Notes under the pieces: model-generated
Seen by the model: only the letters and a program-made list of their open reading frames with translations
The model's database searches: none
Told to the model about the DNA's origin: nothing
Program-made: the position numbers and the translations under genes
DNA from: Methanobacteriota archaeon
GTDB taxonomy: Archaea > Thermoplasmatota > Poseidoniia > Poseidoniales > Thalassarchaeaceae
Reading direction: 5' to 3'
Assembly (NCBI GenBank): GCA_002731195.1
Contig: PCAI01000050.1
Coordinates: forward strand, 1-12,690
Length of the DNA: 12,690 bases
Shown: piece after piece, positions 1-6,745 of the stretch
Numbering within the stretch: the stretch's first letter is position 1
How the letters are laid out: every line of letters starts with the position of its first letter

Positions 1-325
1 CAAGTAATACTGCCTTCCCCAATGAGAATTCTGCTAACATCTCTCCATTTTCTGATTTCAGACCTTCATCTGACATGCCGATGCTAAGAAGAAATCTTTT
101 CGTAACTAATTTAGCCACTTCCTGTCTTGAAATATTATGCACAATTATTGATCCAAACTTATCAATAATTAGGGTTGATTTTGGATTTTCATTAACAACT
201 AATGAATATTCTCCATCTTTGAACCCTCCTGCTAAAATTGATACATCTTCATGTTTGACAGGTTGAGAAGGAGTAAATCTAAAAGTTTGAGTTTGTATTC
301 TTAAAAAATTAGATTCTTCTTCCAT
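1..325 (-). CDS. Putative divergent TBP-fold (TATA-binding-like) protein, 3' end cut by window edge
   Basis: An open frame runs from an ATG at 325 on the minus strand to the left edge without a stop (108 codons). The start lies 4 nt after the TGA of the upstream gene, so the two are probably co-transcribed and coupled. I see a pattern like one half of the TBP saddle at residues 40-82: a hydrophobic strand, then Pro-Lys plus three residues and Leu-Ile-Ile, a Phe-Gly turn, Ile-Ile-Val, and an amphipathic helix (RQEVAKLVTKRFLLSIG). This parallels the archaeal TBP order of PK, LLIF, SGK, hydrophobic strand, helix ending in GV/GI. The segment that follows (LAEFSLGKAVLL) could begin the second repeat. 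The usual DNA-intercalating Phe positions and the GAKS motif are not conserved, so it would be a paralogue rather than the main TBP. The fold is inferred by eye from a partial protein; an unrelated alpha/beta protein is possible. Confidence 0.6.
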   Translation of the reverse strand, partial: MEEESNFLRIQTQTFRFTPSQPVKHEDVSILAGGFKDGEYSLVVNENPKSTLIIDKFGSIIVHNISRQEVAKLVTKRFLLSIGMSDEGLKSENGEMLAEFSLGKAVLL

Positions 326-329
326 ATTC

Positions 330-1136
330 TCATTCTCTTTCTATTTTCTCTATTTTTTGGCATTTATTTATAGAATCATATATTTGCTCAAGGTATGCTT
401 GGTGGACAGGTACTAATAATACGACGTCGGAACTATCACTTTCATCAAGTCTTCTGTTTCTTAAATCACATAACGCGCCTTTTATTCTGGCTGCAAATCT
501 TTCATCACGCTCTTTAATTAAATCACTAGTAAGGACTCTCTGTTCTTCAATCCACCATGATGCACATACTGCAGCAGCAGCACCTAATTCAGAATTTATT
601 TTTTCTGACTTTACTACCATCTTTGAGGCCTTTATGCGATTTCTCGAATATCTTCTTGTTTTATTAATCGTCTTTAGGAGATTAATCATCCTGACTTGAT
701 TATCTGCACACTTCGAATACCATTCTTCCCATTTTTTATCTGTAATTTCGGGAATTATTGTGTATACTGGTTTACCTCCTGTATTTTCAGCATGCCTCAG
801 TAGTCTAGCTGGTTCCGGATCTGGTATACTTGGTCCATTGATATCTAAACTTTGAATGTCTCTTAATAATAGCCCCATCGTTCCTCCTGAAGAAAGCACC
901 GCTTGAACATTAATTCCAGGACTTTTTATCTCATCTTTTTCTTCTTCTTTTAGTATTGCAACATCTTCTCTAGAATACAAAAGTGCCAAACCGTCCCATT
1001 TCTTATATCTAAGAGAATTTGGCATGACAATACATGGAAGATGAGGCCAAATTACTATTTTTCCTCCTTCCGGATCTTCATAAATGAGAGGTTCCCACTT
1101 CAGACTTGGTATTTCCATATGCTCGCGAAGTGTCAT
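330..1136 (-). CDS. Divergent TraB/PrgY-like protein of unknown function
   Basis: This 268-residue, probably soluble protein has no confident family assignment. The C-terminal half resembles the TraB/PrgY/GumN family: a basic helical stretch, then around residue 200 a segment with ERDERFAARI, matching the family's ERN/ERD..MA..I helix. This is followed by a hydrophobic strand ending in a histidine (VVLLVPVHQAYL), where family members usually have a VGA-H-L/V-x-G motif. The N-terminal GxxH motif typical of TraB is not evident (IVIWPHLPC is the nearest), so the proposed metal-dependent activity may be lost. The ATG at 1136 was chosen; a second in-frame ATG at codon 7 (MEIPSLKW) is a reasonable alternative. 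It is the first gene of a minus-strand pair and diverges from the thioesterase gene, sharing a 93-nt spacer with a TATA-like box. The coding call is firm; the family is inference. Confidence 0.75.
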   Translation of the reverse strand: MTLREHMEIPSLKWEPLIYEDPEGGKIVIWPHLPCIVMPNSLRYKKWDGLALLYSREDVAILKEEEKDEIKSPGINVQAVLSSGGTMGLLLRDIQSLDINGPSIPDPEPARLLRHAENTGGKPVYTIIPEITDKKWEEWYSKCADNQVRMINLLKTINKTRRYSRNRIKASKMVVKSEKINSELGAAAAVCASWWIEEQRVLTSDLIKERDERFAARIKGALCDLRNRRLDESDSSDVVLLVPVHQAYLEQIYDSINKCQKIEKIERE

Positions 1137-1172
1137 CGCGATTCAACTATGCCTATGAAAACGTCCTTAATT

Positions 1173-1183
1173 GATATATTTTA
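1173..1183. promoter_or_regulatory. TATA-like element in the divergent spacer
   Basis: The 93-nt spacer between the divergent genes at 1136 (minus) and 1230 (plus) contains the AT-rich, nearly symmetric gatatattttaa. Its centre lies about 41 nt from the minus-strand start and about 52 nt from the plus-strand start. It could therefore serve either gene, with a short 5' leader. Assigned by composition and position only. Confidence 0.35.
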
Positions 1184-1229
1184 ATGGAGCATTCAAGGAT
1201 GATGACTTATCATGTGCGTTCGATAGAAC

Positions 1230-1679
1230 ATGGAGGAGCCCTACTCTTTCGAACCCGTTGTACTCTTGAATGAAGTTTTTCCTGGTCACACTAATGCACT
1301 AAATACACTATTTGGAGGGCATCTAATGAGCATTATGGACACTAGTGCAGGGATGGTTGCATCAAAATTCGCGCATCGTGAATTTGTAACTATTTCTGTC
1401 GATGCACTCAAATTTCGTAAACCAGCATTCCAAGGAGATATTATCAGAACTACGGCAAAGGTTGTTTGGACTTCTCCCAGAACTGCGGGAATACATGTAA
1501 CTTCATGTAGGATGTCTAGGTCGGAATGGGAAGGTGATGAAATTTGCTCAGGTTTCTTTTTCATGGTTGCTATTGATGAATCTATGAACGCAATAGAAAT
1601 ACCGCAATTTGAACCAAAAACAGACGAAGAGAAAGAATTTTGGAAGCAGGCCCAATCCGCCAGAGATGCTATGAAATAG
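1230..1679 (+). CDS. Acyl-CoA thioesterase, single hotdog domain (YciA/BFIT-like)
   Basis: It should hydrolyse acyl-CoA thioesters to free fatty acid and CoA in the cytoplasm. The 149-residue protein is one hotdog domain, usual for YciA-type enzymes. The diagnostic motif NTLFGGHLMSIMD sits at residues 25-37, with the FGG turn leading into the central helix and Asp37 in the usual catalytic position. The strands that follow carry the typical pattern V-D..KFRKPAFQGD (58-70), in which the conserved Phe, Pro and Gly-Asp contact the CoA moiety. A short charged C-terminal helix ends the protein. The ATG at 1230 is used; an in-frame ATG at 1212 is blocked by a TAG four codons later. The downstream gene begins 47 nt after the stop on the same strand. 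Chain-length preference cannot be read from sequence. The family is secure. Confidence 0.9.
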   Translation: MEEPYSFEPVVLLNEVFPGHTNALNTLFGGHLMSIMDTSAGMVASKFAHREFVTISVDALKFRKPAFQGDIIRTTAKVVWTSPRTAGIHVTSCRMSRSEWEGDEICSGFFFMVAIDESMNAIEIPQFEPKTDEEKEFWKQAQSARDAMK

Positions 1680-1726
1680 GCATCAGGAACCACTCATTTC
1701 AACAACTAAATCATTGTCGGATTCTT

Positions 1727-2710
1727 ATGCCTGTTCTCAACATCGCATTAATAGGTTCTGAAAATTTTGCAAGAAGTTTGGCAAAAAAGAGTGATTCAAG
1801 AGATATAGAGTCATATGTCTTCAAAGAAGGCACTGGTGAAAATTCACGAATATTATCTTTTTTAAGGCCACTCAAACTTCCAGATAGTATAAGGCCGCTA
1901 TTATCTGTATTGAATGTAGCTAAAGTTGGAATAATAGAAATATCAAAAGTAGATTCTTCATTAGGCGAAATTCTAGTTTCTTTTGCTTGTTCTGGTATTA
2001 AAAAAGGAGTTGCAATAATTAATCCTGAGGAAGGAAATTGGATAGATATCGACCAAATAAATATGATTTTTTCACAACTAAAACTTGATTGGAAAATATA
2101 CCAGTCAATGCCAGAAAATCATGAAATAAGAGAACTTATGTTTGGGATGATGAATCATACTGATCTAAGTGAAAAACCACTAATAATACCCATTGACCAG
2201 CATTTTGTTGTCCAAGGAATCGGACTAGTGGGTATTGGTTATGTTCAATCAGGACAAATCAAAAAACATGATACGATTGAGGTAATTTCTTTGGGTGAAA
2301 AAGGAATTGTCAGAAGTTTACAAGTAATGGATGATAATGTTGATGCCGCATATTCTGGAGATAGAGTGGGAATCGCAATTAGAAATCTACGAGAAGAGGC
2401 ACTCCACAAAGGATGCATCATAGTCCATCCAAATTCCGAAGTTTTGGTGAAACATAACAATTCTTCAATTATAATGAATAAAGCACCTTTTCAAAAAAAA
2501 CAAATCAAAAAAGACGACATCATCCATGCTTCTTCAGATTTACAATTTGTTGTTGGCCGTATTACAAATATATCCGAAGATTGCATAAAAGTTAACTGGG
2601 AAAATCCACTTTGGGTACGCGCAGAAAAGGTAAATGAAATCATTCTAACACAGTTGGATGCAAACCCTATGAGAATCATAGGGACTGTAAAAGAGATAAT
2701 GTCCGAATAA
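1727..2710 (+). CDS. EF-Tu/SelB-like protein lacking GTPase motifs
   Basis: This 327-residue protein has the three-part layout of a translational GTPase. Residues 1-148 are a G-domain remnant, 150-235 are an EF-Tu domain 2 beta-barrel (VVQGIGLVGIGYVQSGQIKK, then KGIVRSLQV and YSGDRVGIAIRN) and 236-327 are a domain-3-like barrel. Domain 2 carries the family hallmarks: G.V..G.I..GD, the R-S-L-Q strand and the A-G-D-RVG turn. The G domain is degenerate: the strand NIALIG is followed by SENFARSL instead of a GxxxxGK[ST] P-loop, and no DxxG or NKxD is visible. It probably does not hydrolyse GTP. Archaea are known to carry EF1A/SelB-related proteins of this P-loop-less type with unclear roles, possibly in tRNA or ribosome binding. 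I chose ATG 1727 because the longer frame from 1640 overlaps the thioesterase gene and adds 29 residues unrelated to the fold. Confidence 0.82.
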   Translation: MPVLNIALIGSENFARSLAKKSDSRDIESYVFKEGTGENSRILSFLRPLKLPDSIRPLLSVLNVAKVGIIEISKVDSSLGEILVSFACSGIKKGVAIINPEEGNWIDIDQINMIFSQLKLDWKIYQSMPENHEIRELMFGMMNHTDLSEKPLIIPIDQHFVVQGIGLVGIGYVQSGQIKKHDTIEVISLGEKGIVRSLQVMDDNVDAAYSGDRVGIAIRNLREEALHKGCIIVHPNSEVLVKHNNSSIIMNKAPFQKKQIKKDDIIHASSDLQFVVGRITNISEDCIKVNWENPLWVRAEKVNEIILTQLDANPMRIIGTVKEIMSE

Positions 2711-2720
2711 TATTTTTTAT
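2711..2720 (+). terminator. T-rich tract after the EF-Tu-like gene
   Basis: A run tattttttat follows directly on the TAA stop. Oligo-T tracts in the non-template strand are the known intrinsic termination signal of archaeal RNA polymerase, and no hairpin is needed. A separate TATA-like box follows before the next gene, consistent with a transcription boundary here. Confidence 0.4.
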
Positions 2721-2756
2721 ACATAAACGTAGGTACACTTTGAAAATAGTTACATT

Positions 2757-2766
2757 CATTTTATAC
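2757..2766 (+). promoter_or_regulatory. TATA-like box for the membrane-hairpin gene, suggesting a leaderless transcript
   Basis: The sequence cattttatac is centred about 30 nt before the ATG at 2793. Archaeal TATA boxes sit about 26 nt upstream of transcription starts, so the message would begin within a few bases of the start codon. This supports 2793 as the start. An ATG at 2770 is in another frame and soon hits a stop. Confidence 0.5.
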
Positions 2767-2792
2767 CATATGAACCAGTCTGCTACAACTGG

Positions 2793-4400
2793 ATGTATTC
2801 AGCTGGGCTTAACAGCCCAACTGGAGAGGGGGAAACCGAACTACTCGGCAATCTTTCTCTTGTTGGGGTAAAAGGGGCGTTTTGTGCTATTCTTTCCGAC
2901 CGTGAATTAACTCTTGAGAGAAGTGATGGTAAAGGGTTACGCCTTTCTTTAGCTGCAGTTCATAGAACTAGACACCTAACAATACCATTCTTGCCTAATG
3001 GGTTAGTACCACTGGGACTAATTTCTATTATACTCGGAATAAGTACAATATCTTTCCCCTATGGTTTAATCCCAATATCATTTGGCTTTTTGGCTATTTC
3101 TCTAAATATATTCTCTCGGCATCCAATAATATCTATTGATACTAACTCGGGCGATAGACACCTGATAGCAGGAAGTGAAGGATCATTACTCAGGTTAGCA
3201 ACTATGATATCCAGACTAATACATGGTAGTAGTATGGAAGAAGCTAGGCGAGGGTTAGAAAATCTTGAAAAAGAAATACCCCTATTTCCTTCTTTTACAT
3301 CCGCTGGAGGGAATTTATCCAAAAATGAAAATAAGTTACTAATGTTTAATGATAAAAAACCTGAATTGCAATCACATATGATAGATAGTAAAATTCAAAA
3401 ATCATTAACTTCGGATTATGTGAACTTAAATACAGAAGAAGTAAATGGCGGAAATATCTCTTTAGATAATATGCAGTTAGAAGAAAACATATCCAAAAAA
3501 TCTGCATATGAGAGTGCATGGAATACTCCTCCTCCGCCATGGTATAAGGAAAAACAAAAAATATCTGAAAATAGTCAAGATTCATTTCTAAGCAATGATG
3601 CAAATGAAACTAGGATGGATTCAGTATTATCCGAGGCTGCTGGACAATTAGATATGTTTGGAGGAGGTTTAGATATGTTTGGAGAAGGCGGACTATTCGA
3701 TCAAGATATGGAAAAAGGTAACGAAAATATCTTTCCCAATACAAATGTTGAGAACTTAAAAGAGTCTGAAAACACTTTGTCCCAGATATCAAGCTTACAA
3801 ATGATGAAAAAGGCATATGAGGACTATGGACATCCAGATTCTGATTATAAGAGTTCATTTGAACTACCACAACCTAATGAGAATGCAGTAAGGGAAGAAT
3901 GCAGATCTGGAATAGTACAGGAAGCAAGAGCTAAGCAAGAAATTAAAGGCAGTAGTAAGGAATTAAACTATTCTTATGAATCAACTAATTTAGACAGTTA
4001 TCCTTCCTTAAAAAAATATGCAAACAAAGGAAATAATAGAATTTTACCTTCAAAAAATAAACAAAAGAGTATATCTCTAGTATTACTGAATAAATTATTA
4101 CGCCCTTCTAATATTTCTATGAAGAAACAAAAACTAAACCATTCTTCTAATAATAGATTCCAAACATCCCAACATCTTAGATTAAGGAGTGATCAAGAGC
4201 ACCAATCAAATGTTTACTCTAGATATAGAAAAACAAATAAAAATATTGAAAATGATGACGCAATGGATGTCATAAACTCCATAGTTTCCAGAGTTTCTAA
4301 TGAAGATGAACCTGGGAAAAAATTGAGTTTTAAACATATGAGACAAACAACTTCTCCTTCCGAAGGAAATAATTTACCAGGGATAAGAAAATTAGGTTAG
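2793..4400 (+). CDS. Membrane-hairpin protein with long disordered polar tail
   Basis: The protein has about 535 residues and I do not recognise it. Residues 15-65 and 110-145 look like two halves of a small beta-rich domain (for example ...LTLERSDGKGLRLSLAAV and HPIISIDTNSGDRHLIAG), possibly a PH-like fold with a final helix (SLLRLATMISRLI). They flank two hydrophobic segments at about 70-88 and 90-108, which form a tight membrane hairpin. From about residue 165 to the end the chain is rich in Asn, Ser, Lys, Glu and Gln, with no globular pattern. Within this tail are the tandem repeat LDMFGGGLDMFGEGG (about 285-299), an isolated TPPPPWY motif (about 244-250) and a basic C-terminal third. The likely arrangement is a membrane anchor with a long cytoplasmic tail bearing short binding motifs. 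It ends 9 bp inside the converging kinase gene. Coding is supported by a 1.6-kb open frame; function is unknown. Confidence 0.75.
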   Translation: MYSAGLNSPTGEGETELLGNLSLVGVKGAFCAILSDRELTLERSDGKGLRLSLAAVHRTRHLTIPFLPNGLVPLGLISIILGISTISFPYGLIPISFGFLAISLNIFSRHPIISIDTNSGDRHLIAGSEGSLLRLATMISRLIHGSSMEEARRGLENLEKEIPLFPSFTSAGGNLSKNENKLLMFNDKKPELQSHMIDSKIQKSLTSDYVNLNTEEVNGGNISLDNMQLEENISKKSAYESAWNTPPPPWYKEKQKISENSQDSFLSNDANETRMDSVLSEAAGQLDMFGGGLDMFGEGGLFDQDMEKGNENIFPNTNVENLKESENTLSQISSLQMMKKAYEDYGHPDSDYKSSFELPQPNENAVREECRSGIVQEARAKQEIKGSSKELNYSYESTNLDSYPSLKKYANKGNNRILPSKNKQKSISLVLLNKLLRPSNISMKKQKLNHSSNNRFQTSQHLRLRSDQEHQSNVYSRYRKTNKNIENDDAMDVINSIVSRVSNEDEPGKKLSFKHMRQTTSPSEGNNLPGIRKLG

Positions 4401-5354
4401 CCCAACAATCCTTCGATATTTATCGACTCTAGCATGATACTTTCCTTTCTGTAAATCTGTTAAATTTGTTGAACCTAGGCCGCCTATTACAAATGAAGAA
4501 GTAACTGTAGCATGAACTAGTGCATTTCGCATTATTTCGATATCTCCCATCGCACCCGTACACCCAACTATATTGGCCAATAATGCTCCTGCAAAGGAAT
4601 CTCCACAGCCAGTTGGATCAATAACTTTTTTTGTAGGATAAGAAGGTAGAGATATTGTTCCACAAGGCAAATATGCCAAAACTCCCCCACTCCCTCTTTT
4701 AATTATTAGACTCCTAGGGCCTTTACCTGCAGATGATCCTCCGTACAAAGCCTCTCCCGAAATTATCTTTTCAGCAGCTATCGTTACAATATCTTCTCCT
4801 GAAATGGCACAAACTTCTTCTTCATTTAAGATTGCCACATCAACTTTCCTTAGTGCTTCTGATAATACTTCTAACTCTGTATTTATCCATAGCATGAAAG
4901 TGTCCAGTACTGATATATTAGGATTGCATTCCTCAAGAATCTTTACTTGTGTCAAAGGATTCATATTCGCACAAAATAAAATATCAACATCCTTCCAAAA
5001 ATTAGGAATTACCGGATCAAAGTCACCTAAAACATTAATTTCTGTAGATATAGTTTGAGCATCGTTCATTGTACCTTCATATTTTCCAGCCCACCTGAAA
5101 GTTTTCCCAGATAATTTAGCCACACCTTCTGTGTTTATTCCCTTTTCATTCAATAATTCTAAATCTTCTCCTCTAAAATCGTTTCCGATAGGGCCTATTA
5201 TTCCTACTCTAGGTAAAATTCCAGGTTTTAAAGGAAGATGAAATGCAGCAGAAATAGATGCATGAACTGCCGAACCGCCCAATACATCATAACCGTGAGT
5301 AGTTGGAGTTTGAATGTGGTCGTAACCCATACTTCCTACTACTAATAAGTCCAT
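4392..5354 (-). CDS. PfkB-family (ribokinase-like) sugar or nucleoside kinase
   Basis: It should transfer a phosphate from ATP to a hydroxyl of a sugar or nucleoside. The 320-residue length is typical. The N-terminal substrate-side motif is GGSAVHA (26-32), NEEE at 177-180 is the family's metal/phosphate motif, GSGG (221-224) lies in the nucleotide site, and the PfkB signature DPTGCGDSFAGA is at 246-257 with Asp252 as catalytic base. Residues 85-110 (TFRWAGKY ... EINVLGDFDP) resemble a bacterial PfkB subgroup of unassigned substrate. The substrate cannot be given. The ATG directly follows the TGA of the biotin carboxylase gene with no gap, so translation is probably coupled. Its 3' end overlaps the converging gene by 9 bp. 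Confidence 0.9.
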   Translation of the reverse strand: MDLLVVGSMGYDHIQTPTTHGYDVLGGSAVHASISAAFHLPLKPGILPRVGIIGPIGNDFRGEDLELLNEKGINTEGVAKLSGKTFRWAGKYEGTMNDAQTISTEINVLGDFDPVIPNFWKDVDILFCANMNPLTQVKILEECNPNISVLDTFMLWINTELEVLSEALRKVDVAILNEEEVCAISGEDIVTIAAEKIISGEALYGGSSAGKGPRSLIIKRGSGGVLAYLPCGTISLPSYPTKKVIDPTGCGDSFAGALLANIVGCTGAMGDIEIMRNALVHATVTSSFVIGGLGSTNLTDLQKGKYHARVDKYRRIVGLT

Positions 5355-6701
5355 TCAAATCCTCTCTCTCATTAGTTCAGGGTGTTCTTCAAGATATTTA
5401 ATCGTTATTTCCTTATCTTTGAAATCATTTTCATTTAGAATTCTTTTATGAAGTGGAATAAGAGTATCTACTCCAGTTAAAATAACTTCATCTATCGTTG
5501 AAATCATTTTCTTTATCGCTTCTCTTCTATTTGGAGCCCATACAATGATTTTCGCAAGTAAGGAGTCAAATGATGCAGGAATATCATAGCCAGTATGGAT
5601 GTGAGAATCTATCCTAACTCCTTGCCCTCCGGGCCAAATACATTCCCAAACTCTGCCAGGAGATGGTTCTAAAGTCCATGGATTTTCTGCATTTACTCTT
5701 ACTTCAATAGCATGCCCTCTAATTTCTACTTCTTCCTGCTTAATTCCTAATTCTTCACCTGACGCAATTTTAATTCCTAATGCTACGAGATCTACTCCAG
5801 CAATCATTTCCGTAACAGTATGTTCAACTTGCACTCTTGGATTAACTTCTAAGAAATAAAAATTACCCTCCTCGTCTCTTAAGAATTCAAAAGTAGCAAG
5901 TCCCTCATAACCTACTAATTTTGCTCCTTTAACTACTATATCTCCAATTTCTTCTCTTACTTCATCACTAAGCCATGGACCTTCTTCTAGTATTTTCTGA
6001 TGCCTTCTTTGTATTGAACAAAATCTTTCACCAAAATGTATTGCATTTTTACCATCACTTAATATTTGAAATTCAATATGTTGTGCCCCTTCGATAAATT
6101 TTTCTATGAAAACTCGCCCATCCCCGAATGCAGATAATGCTCTACCTTGACAGAGATTTAAAGCGCTTTCAAAATCATCATTATTATTTACTACTTGCAT
6201 ACCTATTCCACCCCCTCCTGCGGCGGCTTTGATTATCAAAGGAAAGCCTATTTCTTCAGCTATTATATTTGCTTCTTCAACATTAACGATAGGATCTTCT
6301 GAACCCTTGGCTATAGGCAGTCCTGCCTTTGCCATAATTTCACGAGCTGATATCTTATCTCCCAATATTTTTAGTACCTCTGAACTAGGTCCAATGAACT
6401 TAATCCCTTCTTCCTTTAATCTCCTTGCAAACGTTGGATTCTCTGCTAAGAAACCATAACCAGGATGAACAGCATCAGCCCCTATTTCTACTGCAGCCTT
6501 CACTATTGCTTCAATATCTAAATAAGATGCTAAGGGGTCATTACGGGGGATATATATTCCTTCATCAGCCAGTCTAACCGGTAACGATAAACGGTCTTCT
6601 TTGCCATATATTATGGCTACTTCAATATCAAGTGAACGAAGCGACCTCATTATTCTTAATGCAATTTCACCTCTATTGGCGATCAGAACACGACGAAACA
6701 T
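5355..6701 (-). CDS. accC: Biotin carboxylase subunit of an acyl-CoA or pyruvate carboxylase
   Basis: It performs ATP-dependent carboxylation of biotin on a carrier protein, the first half-reaction of acetyl/propionyl-CoA or pyruvate carboxylase. All three domains are present in 448 residues: N-terminal LIANRGEIALRI (6-17) and HPGYGFLAEN (79-88), the ATP-grasp domain with glycine-rich loop AGGGGIGM (161-168), IQRRHQKILEE (230-240) and FLEVNPRVQVEHTVTE (283-298), and the C-terminal PGGQGVR (357-363). The ATP/Mg residues (Glu272, Glu285, Asn287) and catalytic Lys236 and Arg289 align with Escherichia coli AccC. The loop has Ile and Gln where E. coli has two Arg (RGMR), and NPRVQVEHTVTE is closer to pyruvate and archaeal carboxylases than to E. 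coli AccC. No biotin carrier or carboxyltransferase gene is in the window, so the acceptor is unknown. It lies 44 nt downstream of the cysJ-like gene and abuts the kinase gene. Confidence 0.93.
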   Translation of the reverse strand: MFRRVLIANRGEIALRIMRSLRSLDIEVAIIYGKEDRLSLPVRLADEGIYIPRNDPLASYLDIEAIVKAAVEIGADAVHPGYGFLAENPTFARRLKEEGIKFIGPSSEVLKILGDKISAREIMAKAGLPIAKGSEDPIVNVEEANIIAEEIGFPLIIKAAAGGGGIGMQVVNNNDDFESALNLCQGRALSAFGDGRVFIEKFIEGAQHIEFQILSDGKNAIHFGERFCSIQRRHQKILEEGPWLSDEVREEIGDIVVKGAKLVGYEGLATFEFLRDEEGNFYFLEVNPRVQVEHTVTEMIAGVDLVALGIKIASGEELGIKQEEVEIRGHAIEVRVNAENPWTLEPSPGRVWECIWPGGQGVRIDSHIHTGYDIPASFDSLLAKIIVWAPNRREAIKKMISTIDEVILTGVDTLIPLHKRILNENDFKDKEITIKYLEEHPELMRERI

Positions 6702-6745
6702 AATACTACCTGTGATTATTCCACTACTCGGTAGTCCTTAAAAAT
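6702..6745 (-). promoter_or_regulatory. Short spacer with inverted repeat and possible TATA element before the biotin carboxylase
   Basis: The 44-nt spacer contains an AT-rich stretch (aatttttaag on the minus strand) about 40 nt before the start codon and a small dyad, actac-cga-gtagt. A related ggtagt recurs just before the ATG. It could hold an internal promoter or weak terminator, or be simple read-through. Read by eye only. Confidence 0.25.

Noticed and set aside
1640..1726. A 29-residue N-terminal extension of the EF-Tu-like protein.
   Set aside because: It overlaps the end of the thioesterase gene in another frame and adds residues outside the fold; the ATG at 1727 begins directly at the first beta strand.
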